In this document: positions 17,366 to 24,849 of the stretch, in pieces
Layout of the letters: the number at the start of each line of letters is the position of its first letter
Position numbering within the stretch: position 1 is the stretch's first letter
From: Croceicoccus gelatinilyticus
Lineage (GTDB): Bacteria; Pseudomonadota; Alphaproteobacteria; Sphingomonadales; Sphingomonadaceae
Assembly: GCF_018398395.1 (NCBI RefSeq)
Contig: NZ_JAHCBF010000006.1
Location: 238,658 to 302,657, forward strand
Direction: 5' to 3'
DNA: 64,000 nt
The notes under the pieces: generated by a model
The model's input: only the letters and a program-made list of their open reading frames with translations
What the model was told of the DNA's origin: nothing
The model's database searches: none
Position numbers and translations under genes: made by a program

Positions 17366-19295
17366 AATTGCTTTGCTTGTTTTTTCAGCGCCACTGTTAC
17401 TGATCGGTTGCGCGACTTCCGCTCCTTCGCGCGAACCGGCAAATATGCCTTTACCTCCTGCGCCACCTCCTCCCGGACCGGGGGCGCTTGCACCCATGAC
17501 CGATGCGGTGAAAGCGCTATATGGCGAGTGGCGGCCGGTGTCGGGCCCAGGTTTCTCGCCGAAAGACCGGCTCACCATCTGGAGCCCGATGTTTTCCTTT
17601 GGCAGCGGCTGCGAGCTGACACAGGGCCAGCTGCGCGATCTGGGCGATGGGCGATACGCGCTGGACGATTACACCCGACTTGCCTCGAATTGCCAAACAC
17701 ACGCGCGGCTCGCCCCTTTCGATACGGGCGAAGTGCGCATCGTGGCGGTTGATGACGACACCATCCGGATCGAACGCGGCGGTGAGGCATGGATGTTCGA
17801 GAAGGTCGATGTGGCTGCGACTATCCCGCGCGACGATTTCGTTCGCGGCGATTGGCTGCTCGCGGACAGGCGTGGCAGGCCTTATCGCGGTGAGGAGCTG
17901 ACCCGCGTCACCTTTGGGCCAGAATACAAAGTCGATGCGGAAAACTGCGATTTTGCGTCTAACAGCTGGTTCACCGACCGCGACGGGGAAGTGCGCACGG
18001 GTGGCTCATACTACCGGATGAGTGAGCCCTGCCGTGTCCAGACGCTGGGCGACGAGCTGGCGAAGCTCGGTGCCGAAGTCAATTACCGCGCTAATCCGGT
18101 GGAGACCCGCATGACGGTGAGGATCGGGAGAGAGTGGGCGACGCTCGTGCCTGCCGCGCGTTACCCGGAACTTGCCGAGGATGCCGAGGCCTTCATGCCG
18201 CATCCCTGGGCGGCTGAGCTTGCCGAAAAGGCAGCAGCGATGCCTGCCGAACAGCGCGTCGGACTGGCGTTGAGGGCCATCGGGTTCGGCGGCGAGGGAA
18301 TGCCCGGCACGGAAAACCCCGCCGATCCGCGCGCTCTCGCTTTTGTCGGAATGACCACGTGGCATTACGCACAGGCGCAGCAGGCAGGGCTGGTGCCCGA
18401 GCCCGGCACAGAGGCGCGCAGTCTTGCCGAACACTTCGCCATTGCTCCCATCGTCGTGCGCGCGGTGCTCGAAGGCATCCGCCCCGTCGATCGCGGCGAT
18501 GGCCTGTCACTCGATTACCTTTATCGCGTGCGCGAGGGCTGGCGAGGCGGGAACCAGACCGGCGACCTGCTGATCGTGCGGATGCCGCCGCTCGAGGGCA
18601 AGAGCCGCTCGCCCGTTATCACGCCCGAACCTGGCGAGGAGGTGCTGCTGCTGGCGAGCCGTACCGGTTATCTGGCGGGACGCCTGACCGAAGGCGATCC
18701 GCCCTCTTTCGATACGCGCTTGGTACAGATGACACTGCCACTGATGCGGATCGTCGACGGCAAACTCGCCGAAGCGGTCGAAGGCGCGAATGTGCTGGGC
18801 GCGGCAAGCTATGTCGGGACGAAAGTAGAGGACGCACGCGCTTTGGCGGTGCAGGTCGATCAGCGCATTGCGCAGATCGCGCCGCCCCGGCCGACCGACA
18901 ATTTCGGGAATCCGATAGTGCGGCGCTATTTCATATCCCGCGTTGGCGACCGCGTGCTGGCCGACCCCACCCGCCTCTGGATCGACTACGACGGCAGGAC
19001 GAAATTCGGCAATCCCAATGGTTACGGCGGTGTGACGGCGTTCTACGATGGCTGTGCCCCGGTCGGTCTGATCAGGGAAGGCGGCAGGACCATGGCTTTC
19101 GCAAACGCGATTGCCTGCCCCGGCAACTTGCCCGACGGAAATCCGATCACGGAGCGCGCGGTGGACAGAGCAGCGCAGTGGATCAACGCCAACCACTTCC
19201 CCGATGTAATTTGTGTGAGCACCTGCCCGACTGACCCGGAGTATACCGTTCCGCTTCCGGAAGGAGACGTGATACTGAAAGCGATGCTGCGATGA
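17355..19295 (+). CDS. Large lipoprotein with META-like N-terminal repeats
   Basis: Two in-frame ATGs compete (17349 and 17355). I prefer 17355 because AAGGA lies eight bases upstream. The lipoprotein signal ends LLLIGCAT (Cys16). Two related segments follow at about 48-150 (LYGEWRPVSGPGF, then SGCELTQGQLRD) and 160-260 (RGDWLLADRRGRPY, then NCDFASNSWF). They show the 'GxW then central Cys' pattern of META/HslJ-type domains. The C-terminal 350 residues have no known motif but include YDGCAPVGLIREGG near residue 565. Total 646 residues; overlaps the upstream stop by 11 bp. Confidence 0.55.
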   Translation: MRYKIALLVFSAPLLLIGCATSAPSREPANMPLPPAPPPPGPGALAPMTDAVKALYGEWRPVSGPGFSPKDRLTIWSPMFSFGSGCELTQGQLRDLGDGRYALDDYTRLASNCQTHARLAPFDTGEVRIVAVDDDTIRIERGGEAWMFEKVDVAATIPRDDFVRGDWLLADRRGRPYRGEELTRVTFGPEYKVDAENCDFASNSWFTDRDGEVRTGGSYYRMSEPCRVQTLGDELAKLGAEVNYRANPVETRMTVRIGREWATLVPAARYPELAEDAEAFMPHPWAAELAEKAAAMPAEQRVGLALRAIGFGGEGMPGTENPADPRALAFVGMTTWHYAQAQQAGLVPEPGTEARSLAEHFAIAPIVVRAVLEGIRPVDRGDGLSLDYLYRVREGWRGGNQTGDLLIVRMPPLEGKSRSPVITPEPGEEVLLLASRTGYLAGRLTEGDPPSFDTRLVQMTLPLMRIVDGKLAEAVEGANVLGAASYVGTKVEDARALAVQVDQRIAQIAPPRPTDNFGNPIVRRYFISRVGDRVLADPTRLWIDYDGRTKFGNPNGYGGVTAFYDGCAPVGLIREGGRTMAFANAIACPGNLPDGNPITERAVDRAAQWINANHFPDVICVSTCPTDPEYTVPLPEGDVILKAMLR

Positions 19296-20128
19296 GACTT
19301 CCTGTCGTTCTGCTGTGTATGGCGCTCGCCGCCTGCAACCCGCAGGCCGGCGAGCAGACCGGCAATGCCGCTGCAGAAGCTGACAGGGAGACAGTACCTG
19401 CGCCGGAGGATATCACCGGCAGGTGGCGCATCACCAGCATCGATGGCGAAACCCTGCCGGTTTCGGGCAACGAACCCTACCTTGCCTTCTCCACAGACGC
19501 GGCCGGTGGATCGGTGGGCTGCAATCACTTTGGCGGCACCACGCTCTACGCACAAGGACGCATCGCAGCGCACAGTTGGGGCGGCGATGCGATGGCTTGT
19601 ATGGAGCCGCTGGGTAAATGGGAAAACGCGATTGCCGAACTGTTCCGGGCCCATCCGCAGGTCAAGCTCACCGGTGACAGATTGCGCCTAAAAGCCGGAG
19701 ATCATGAGATCGAACTGACGCGCGAGGACGGCGCGCAGCCGCTGGATCGCTCACCCGATCCGATGCGTATCCCGGTCGCTGATCCGGTTGCCCAAGACCT
19801 TGCCAATACGGAATGGACCATCCGCGCACTCGATGGCGACACGGCGAGTTCCAGCCCTATAGACCGGCATTTGAGAGTCTATGAGGAAACCTGGCAGGGG
19901 CTGGCATCCTGCGCGACCCTCTTTGGCACGTACCGAAGGCAGGGCAACCGATTGATCGTCGAAGGCGACATTGCCGGTACGGAGCAGAATTGCCCGCCCG
20001 AATATGCCACCCAAGATGACGCCTTCGCCGCACTCATGCGCGCCGATCCGCACTATCTCGTTGGCCCCAACGGCGAACTGATTATTGCAGGCGACGAGCA
20101 TGTCCTGACGGGAGACAGGGTGCGATGA
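19292..20128 (+). CDS. META-domain (HslJ-like) lipoprotein, two tandem domains
   Basis: ATGA-coupled start. Lipoprotein signal with ALAAC (Cys15). The first META-like domain (about residues 40-135) has GRWRITSIDGETLPV, then GGSVGCNHFGGTT, the usual 'W..I.G..' plus 'GCN.FGG' signature of the META superfamily. A second, more diverged copy at about 168-275 reads LANTEWTIRALDGD and later CATLFGTYRRQGNRLI. META proteins include HslJ, linked to novobiocin resistance and heat shock, but their biochemical role is not known. 278 residues. Confidence 0.75.
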   Translation: MRLPVVLLCMALAACNPQAGEQTGNAAAEADRETVPAPEDITGRWRITSIDGETLPVSGNEPYLAFSTDAAGGSVGCNHFGGTTLYAQGRIAAHSWGGDAMACMEPLGKWENAIAELFRAHPQVKLTGDRLRLKAGDHEIELTREDGAQPLDRSPDPMRIPVADPVAQDLANTEWTIRALDGDTASSSPIDRHLRVYEETWQGLASCATLFGTYRRQGNRLIVEGDIAGTEQNCPPEYATQDDAFAALMRADPHYLVGPNGELIIAGDEHVLTGDRVR

Positions 20129-20958
20129 TGCGGTGTTGCCTACTACTCTCCCTCGTCGCGCTCGCCGCTGCTTGTTCGCAATCCGGGCCCGAGCAGCCGC
20201 TTTGCACCTTTGACGATCAGGGCCGTATCGTCATGCAATCCGGCGATGCCGAGGCTGCCTGCGTAGAGCCTGCGCCGATCCCGACAGGTGCAAAACAGGA
20301 AAAGAGCGGCCGCCTCACGATTCTCGAAGCGCCCCTGCCGCCGCCATTTTCGGATCTCGACGGGAAATGGCCGCCCGATCCGGTCAACGATAAACCCGTC
20401 CTTACCCGACCGGCTGTTCCACCCGAACTGTCCTATTACATCCGCGCCTTCCCGCAAGCTACAGAGCCCGCAGGTGATGTGCTCAGCATGGGTAGCGAGC
20501 ACACGATCGTGCTGCGCGATGGGTGCTTCTTCTTAGACCGCGAAGGAGAGGATGATCCGCTGGTCTTTTTTCCTTTCGGCGTAGCTCTCGTGATCGACGA
20601 CGAAGGCTATCTCGCGTTCGGATCGCGCTACGAACCCAATACGATGGGCAGCGTGCGCGTGGGGCTGACCGCCCAAACAGGGTGGTACAGCGAACCTTCC
20701 GATCCCGATCCGGCGTTGGTTGACGCCTGCGGGAACCACAAAGTCGTGAGTGTGGCCCATGTCACCAATCCCTTTGCTACTCCGGAGAGATTCAATCCTG
20801 CCCTGCGTCGTTACGGCGAACGTAGCGGTGCGACCGAAAAGCAGATCGTGGACCGCGCCAACACATGCGCGGTCGAGCAAGCGCAGCGAGAAGCGGATCG
20901 TCGGTTACGCAATCCGTCGCTTGACCCGTTGGATTGCAATCGCTTCTGGGCATTTTAA
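20125..20958 (+). CDS. Module-B lipoprotein
   Basis: ATGA-coupled, 277 residues, with lipobox AAAC (Cys17). It contains the TILEAP linker seen in the first and third operon genes (LTILEAPLPPPFSD, about residue 64), no module A, and a very clear module B at about 126-180: IVLRDGCFFLDREGEDDPLVFFPFG followed by EGYLAFGSRYEP. The C-terminal half ends in RANTCAVEQAQREADRRLRNPSLDPLDCNRFW, with two Cys that also occur in the first gene's RANECLQAQEQ segment. This is the best-conserved copy of the module. Function unknown. Confidence 0.65.
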   Translation: MMRCCLLLSLVALAAACSQSGPEQPLCTFDDQGRIVMQSGDAEAACVEPAPIPTGAKQEKSGRLTILEAPLPPPFSDLDGKWPPDPVNDKPVLTRPAVPPELSYYIRAFPQATEPAGDVLSMGSEHTIVLRDGCFFLDREGEDDPLVFFPFGVALVIDDEGYLAFGSRYEPNTMGSVRVGLTAQTGWYSEPSDPDPALVDACGNHKVVSVAHVTNPFATPERFNPALRRYGERSGATEKQIVDRANTCAVEQAQREADRRLRNPSLDPLDCNRFWAF

Positions 20959-20976
20959 CGGAGAGGTTCTGACAGA

Positions 20977-21981
20977 ATGAGTTCGCAACCCACCTTGGTA
21001 AATCACACGGCGAGACACCCCCGTCAAAGACGCAGTGCTCTAGTAACATGTATGCTGCTTGCAGTGGCATCCCCCGCATGCGCTCCGGTGGATGAATCCG
21101 ACACCGGCGAACAGCCTGGCGCGGTGGAGTCTCCGCTCCCGGTGATCCTGAAGGATCGCAGTACCATTCGCATGGAGGCGCTTGTTTCCGGTCGGATCAC
21201 ACGCGCCGGATCATGCCTTTATCTGGAACATTCGCCTGGGCACCTTGCGCTGATCCTTTGGGCCGATGAGGATGTGCAGGTCGCGCGCCTCGAGGAGAGC
21301 GACTGGCTGGTGAACAACTACACCTCGGGGCTGCGAATCCGCGAAGGCGAGATGGTTCGCGGCGGAGGCGGGTTCTATCCACGCAATGCCGACCTGGAGG
21401 TTTTGACAGGCAAGGAGGTGTCTGCCGATTGCACGGGGCCTGCTGTGCAGCTCTATGAAGTAACGAAATATGATCCGGAGAAACCCGGAGGCATTCCCGA
21501 TCCGCCACCACCTCCACCGCCTGGCCCATCTACTGATGATATGCTGCTCTCACAGGCATTCGACGAGCATTGGGACGGGCAGCGCTTGCCCAAACGAATG
21601 ATCAGGGGAATTGTCGATCCGCGGGAAGCGATGTTCGCCTATGTCCTGCAGAACTACAAGGGTCGCGAGGGCGATATGCATGCACATTTCTGTTTGCGCG
21701 GCGCAGACGAAAACCTGCTTGCCAGCCTGTCCCGGAAATTCGGGCGGCTTTTTCCAGGCGATGCTTGTTCATGGAATGGTCCCGGCGTAGTCGTCACCGC
21801 GACAGGTGAGAAAGCCATGTTCATCGATGCTCGGATCGATTGTTCGGGCGATCGTGGATTTTGCGCCGGCTCGGGTGGTGCAACCTACGGCAATCTTGGC
21901 GCAGAGCATGGCTCCTATCGCCTGCGCCGCAAGGGCGATGGATGGCAAATCGAAAAGCTGGGATTGAGCGTGGTATCATAA
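20977..21981 (+). CDS. Secreted protein with module-B-like domain; last gene of the operon
   Basis: It starts 18 bp after the upstream stop. The N-terminus is longer and basic (HTARHPRQRRSALVT) before a hydrophobic stretch ending ASPACAP, so lipidation at Cys35 is likely. Residues 73-135 resemble module B (AGSCLYLEHSPGHLALILW, later GEMVRGGGGFYP). A polyproline linker (PDPPPPPPPGP) leads to a C-terminal domain at about 190-330 with four Cys and RGIVDPREAMFAYVLQNY, unrelated to anything I recognise. 334 residues. Confidence 0.6.
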   Translation: MSSQPTLVNHTARHPRQRRSALVTCMLLAVASPACAPVDESDTGEQPGAVESPLPVILKDRSTIRMEALVSGRITRAGSCLYLEHSPGHLALILWADEDVQVARLEESDWLVNNYTSGLRIREGEMVRGGGGFYPRNADLEVLTGKEVSADCTGPAVQLYEVTKYDPEKPGGIPDPPPPPPPGPSTDDMLLSQAFDEHWDGQRLPKRMIRGIVDPREAMFAYVLQNYKGREGDMHAHFCLRGADENLLASLSRKFGRLFPGDACSWNGPGVVVTATGEKAMFIDARIDCSGDRGFCAGSGGATYGNLGAEHGSYRLRRKGDGWQIEKLGLSVVS

Positions 21982-22206
21982 CAACAATGTCATGTGAGCG
22001 CCTGCAAGCGGGGCGGTTCCCACTAGTCACACAGACTTGTTTGATGTCCGCTTTCGGGACATCGACGATTGACAGCGAATGGCCGAAATTAGGGCGCTTA
22101 GCTGCCTGTCCGGTATTAGGGTCTGAACCGCGCAAAGCGGACATTCAGCTAGCGACCCTAATTCCCGACGCGAAATTGTGATGCACTTGCATTTGCATCC
22201 AGCCCC
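21982..22206. repeat. REP-like intergenic sequence downstream of the lipoprotein operon
   Basis: The stretch contains imperfect palindromic units built from GTCCGC and GGACAT words (for example at 22047-22065 and 22136-22146) and 'TTAGGG' or 'CCCTAA' motifs. The same vocabulary recurs at about 50560-50645, 50905-51030 and 61500-61605. No gene or clear terminator is visible. Confidence 0.4.
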
Positions 22207-22276
22207 TCCGTCAACAACCTATTGACGGAAATCCGTCAAGGCCATATTGACGAGTCGTCAGGAAATCATTGACGGA
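22207..22276 (+). promoter_or_regulatory. Palindromic operator array upstream of the HTH gene
   Basis: TTGACGGA half-sites occur at 22222-22229 and inverted at 22232-22239, forming the perfect palindrome TTGACGGAAATCCGTCAA. Further half-sites are inverted at 22207-22214 and direct at 22269-22276. A related palindrome, TGACGAGTCGTCA, lies at 22248-22260. The last half-site overlaps the ribosome-binding GGAGAG, so binding would block expression. Autoregulation by the adjacent HTH protein is inferred. Confidence 0.65.
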
Positions 22277-22284
22277 GAGTCACA

Positions 22285-22848
22285 GTGAATCTCGCAGAGC
22301 AGCAAGCCATCAGAAAAAGCACGGCAGCAGTAATGGTTGAGTGGGCAACCAACCGCCAACCGCCTTTCACAGGCGAGAGCACCGACGAGTTCAGAGACGC
22401 TATCACGGCAGCTCATCTGGTCGCCGATGAGGGACGGCTTGACTTACAGCGCTGGGTCGATGCCGCCCGACGATCAGGGCTGAGCTGGACAGACATCGGA
22501 GACGCGCTTGGTATATCGAAACAGGCGGCACAGCAGCGTTTCAAGCTCGACATTGACGATAATGACGCCACTCAAGCTGAAGGCGAAAAGGTGGTTAGGC
22601 TTGGAGCGCACGCCTTCAACGAGATGCGCATTCTCGGGCAAGAAGGCGAAAACGGTCATGAGTTGATTGATGCGGGCTTGCTCAAACTCATCTTTCGCAA
22701 AACTGACAAGCAGTGGGAATACAAGCGGCGGATCGGAGGAGTTTGGATGGCCGACGAGATGCGAGCAGAAATGAAGAAAGCTGGTTGGACCTATGTGTCG
22801 AGCTGGCCGCCATTCCATTACTTCAAGCGACCCTTAGCGGCGCAATGA
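22285..22848 (+). CDS. HTH protein, probable autoregulated transcription factor
   Basis: GTG start with GGAGAG five bases upstream. In the 187-residue protein, residues 68-90 read SGLSWTDIGDALGISKQAAQQ, written as its first 21 positions minus the last, a helix-turn-helix of the sigma-region-4 kind (SWxxIGxALGxSKQAAxQRF). The N-terminal 60 residues are helical, and the C-terminal half (about 105-180) is a separate beta-containing region ending WPPFHYFKRP. There is no receiver or ligand domain I recognise. Five TTGACGGA-like half-sites sit directly upstream. It is cargo near the left end of element 1, together with a small membrane protein. Confidence 0.65.
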   Translation: MNLAEQQAIRKSTAAVMVEWATNRQPPFTGESTDEFRDAITAAHLVADEGRLDLQRWVDAARRSGLSWTDIGDALGISKQAAQQRFKLDIDDNDATQAEGEKVVRLGAHAFNEMRILGQEGENGHELIDAGLLKLIFRKTDKQWEYKRRIGGVWMADEMRAEMKKAGWTYVSSWPPFHYFKRPLAAQ

Positions 22849-22884
22849 GGCCAAAGAGATCTGCTCCGACGCTAGCCTCGTGAA

Positions 22885-23025
22885 AGCAGACAGTCGCAAA
22901 ACCACCCCATTCCGGTCATAAGCGGGCGCGATAGCTTTGTCCGAAAGCGGACTGGCAGCTTTGCGACATTTCTGGCCATAAGCGGAATGTCGGCAAACGA
23001 CCCGATTGCGGACACAAAATTTCTA
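22885..23025. repeat. REP-like intergenic repeat, copy near L1
   Basis: The segment contains CCACCCCATTCCGGTCAT and, further on, GGCAGCTTTGCGACATTTC followed by TGGCCATAAGCGGAATGTCGG. Both words recur almost unchanged at 50905-51025. These are imperfect palindromes built from GTCCGC/GCGGAC words, placed between genes at the left-end side of both elements. Confidence 0.6.
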
Positions 23026-23061
23026 GCTGTCACGCCGTAGATCAAACTCTAGAAGGTTCGC

Positions 23062-23556
23062 ATGAACGCCGAGCAGATTGATCCGCCAACAGTCCTAAGC
23101 AGGAGTTCACGCCTGAAATCGCTAATCCTGCTCATTCTCTGCATCATAATCACACTGGGCTGCCTGTGGTTGGTTACCGCAGCCGCACCTACACGCTATC
23201 CTACGTTGGTCACCGATCTCGTTGGCTGGGTTGGCTCGCTGTTTTTTGGCGTCGGATCATTAATTCCATTGGCCGACCTTTTGGTTCCAGCGCACCTTCG
23301 GATCAATCGCGATGGCTTCAGCTACAACTCTCTATGGCGGCACTGGCATGTTCGCTGGGATGACATCGAGCTAATTGACGTCCGAACCCAATTCGGAACT
23401 CGCAATGTAATCTGGAGAAGAAAGACACGGGGGCAAACCACGAGAATCTTCGATCACGATGGGGTTCTTCCCGGAGGCTGGACACACACCGCTGACGAAC
23501 TTTGCGACGAGCTGATCAATGCGAAAGTGCGATACGACAAGCATCAGTTGGCCTGA
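23062..23556 (+). CDS. Small membrane protein with PH-like C-terminal region (STM3941-like)
   Basis: This 164-residue protein has two membrane segments (about residues 20-42 and 52-75) and then a soluble part reading LRINRDGFSYNSLWRHWHVRWDDIELIDVR. The alternation of a strand, LW, and W-D-I-E is typical of bacterial PH-like or STM3941-type membrane proteins whose role is unknown. It is the last gene before the left end L1, separated from it only by a REP-like word. Likely cargo of element 1. Confidence 0.5.
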   Translation: MNAEQIDPPTVLSRSSRLKSLILLILCIIITLGCLWLVTAAAPTRYPTLVTDLVGWVGSLFFGVGSLIPLADLLVPAHLRINRDGFSYNSLWRHWHVRWDDIELIDVRTQFGTRNVIWRRKTRGQTTRIFDHDGVLPGGWTHTADELCDELINAKVRYDKHQLA

Positions 23557-23558
23557 CC

Positions 23559-23857
23559 GCTTTCCACCCCATTGCTGACGTAGGGCTATCAATCCACGTA
23601 GCCTTAAGCCGACTGTCTGTTTCGGGATTTCAACATGCCAAAACAGAAACGTGTGAAAGGCAAGATACGAGGAATTCTGCGGGTCGCGATGGTCGAAACT
23701 GGAATATCTTTTTTGTCACAAACGCGACCGTTCAGGCATTGCTTTGGCGAAATGATCCTACTCTGTTCTAGTTTTTGGAAAAACTATTTTGTCAAAGCTG
23801 GTGCCGAAACCCGCAGTTTTACGTGTGCAAATGGAAGAACTCTATTGTCTCGCAACA
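23559..23857 (-). repeat. Tn7-like left end L1
   Basis: Reading inward on the minus strand, three widely spaced TnsB-like sites are seen. The terminal site is at 23832-23857 (TGTTGCGAGACAATAGAG then TTCTTCCA). The second is at 23776-23795 (TTGACAAAATAGTTTTTCCA). The third is at 23700-23720 (GACAAAAAAGATATTCC). Three spaced sites at the left and clustered sites at the right is the known asymmetry of Tn7 ends. The block aligns by eye with 51601-51900. Its outer part (23559-23600) is REP-like and may not belong to the end. Confidence 0.75.
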
Positions 23858-23860
23858 TTT

Positions 23861-24254
23861 TGTTGTGAGACAATAAAGTTTTTCCAGATACAATAAAGTT
23901 TTTCCACTTTGTCGTTTTTGACAAAAAAGATTTTCCATTCAAATTTGTGATTTTTGTCGGAGTTCTGCCGTTTTCTGAGGTCCCCGGTTTTTTTCGCGTT
24001 TTTCGGCCCATGCGCAAACCGGCTTTTTTGGCTCCGGTAGAATGCTGAACTGGGCAGATGCATCGCGACGTCAGCCATATGCCCCGCCCCTGGTCATCTT
24101 CCGTGCCGAGGCGCCAAGAGCGGACGTTGCCATCGAGTGGTGGCCTTGGGGCTTTGCCACCATTACATAACGTTATGCCGGACGGCAGGTCTCGCCAGAA
24201 GCCGACATTCTGCGCACTAAAAGACTATCTCCGAGTAAGGCAAAGAATGGGCCG
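23861..24254 (+). repeat. Tn7-like right end R2
   Basis: Second copy of the right-end block: GACAATAAAG-type sites at about 23869-23886, 23889-23906 and 23920-23937, then the conserved subterminal sequence with the CATAACGTTATG palindrome near 24167. It is nearly identical to R3 at 51926-52319 over its whole length. Confidence 0.8.
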
Positions 24255-24317
24255 ATTGTAGACAGTCCGCTCCGAGCAAGAATGCATAGGAAAGGAGACG
24301 CCGCGGTAATTCTATGT

Positions 24318-24705
24318 TCAATTCGCACTGATGACGATCTGTTTGACTAGATCACTGAGAGATTTTGCCGAGAAGGCAGGCTCGTCGGCCAGGGGATACC
24401 AAGCGGGACCCGGCCTCTGCACAAACCCGGTCGTCATCCCAGCGCATCGCGCCCCGATCAGGTCCGGAGGATGACATGCTATCATTAGAGATCGATCGGG
24501 AGCGATGCCCATCTTTTCCAGGCCGTAGCGACAGCTGCGTGCTTCGGGCTTGAATGCGCCACTCGGCCTTACGATCAGCATCGCTTCGAAATTCTTCGCT
24601 AGGCTTGAGTCTTCCATTCGCGCCGCAAGACCGCTTTCGTCGGAATTCGTAAGCGCAACCGTCTTTAGGCCCGATTTCTGCAGTCGCTTTCTGCATTCCG
24701 TGCTT
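24318..24705 (-). pseudogene. Haloacid dehalogenase-like (HAD type II) hydrolase, N-terminally truncated
   Basis: The open part, on the minus strand, reads GLKTVALTNSDESG, then AFKPEARSCRYGLEKMGI and DLIGARCAGMTTGFVQRPG. This is the C-terminal half of a type II haloacid dehalogenase (motif II TNS, motif III Lys in FKPE, and the substrate-domain tail). Upstream, the frame meets a TGA at about 24715 and nothing matching the motif I nucleophile DxDGT region is found, so the gene is broken. It lies just inside R2, next to copB. Residual function is not expected. Confidence 0.65.
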
Positions 24706-24849
24706 CAAGGGTATGAATCTTGCGGTATCTTGAACCGGTCAATTGTTTGATCTGTAGTGCCGCGGCGAAATTTGTTAGTTTTAACAGATGGTTATAAGGT
24801 TTGGGTGGGGCTAAGGATCCTGCCCGCCCCAACCATTCGGACTTTCCGG

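Larger units (their letters stand above)
6795..23857 (+). mobile_element. Tn7-like element 1 (R1 to L1), about 17 kb, no transposase genes
   Basis: The element is bounded by a right end starting TGTTGTGAGACAATAAAG at 6795 and a left end whose complement starts TGTTGCGAGACAATAGAG at 23857. Both have terminal 5'-TGT, then five bases, then GACAATA, which is the spacing I recall for Tn7 right ends (TGT, GGGCG, GACAATAAAG). The right end lies at the attTn7 position downstream of glmS. Cargo is a DUF2939 gene, a 12-gene secreted-protein operon, an HTH regulator and a small membrane protein. No tnsA, B, C or D is present, so mobility would need proteins in trans. A clean 5-bp target duplication was not found: CTTTT precedes R1, TTTTG follows L1. 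Confidence 0.75.

Noticed and set aside
6790..23862. Clean 5-bp target-site duplication for element 1
   Set aside because: CTTTT before R1 and TTTTG after L1 do not match; only T-richness is shared.
23784..24078. Short minus-strand frames with KWKNFIVSGKTLLSHN-like peptides, also at 6784 and 51801
   Set aside because: They are translations of the repeated TnsB-like sites and AT-rich right ends, lack ribosome-binding sites and cross element boundaries.
24058..24261. 67-codon frame conserved in R2 and R3
   Set aside because: Conserved only because R2 and R3 are almost identical; in R1 small insertions and deletions break the frame.
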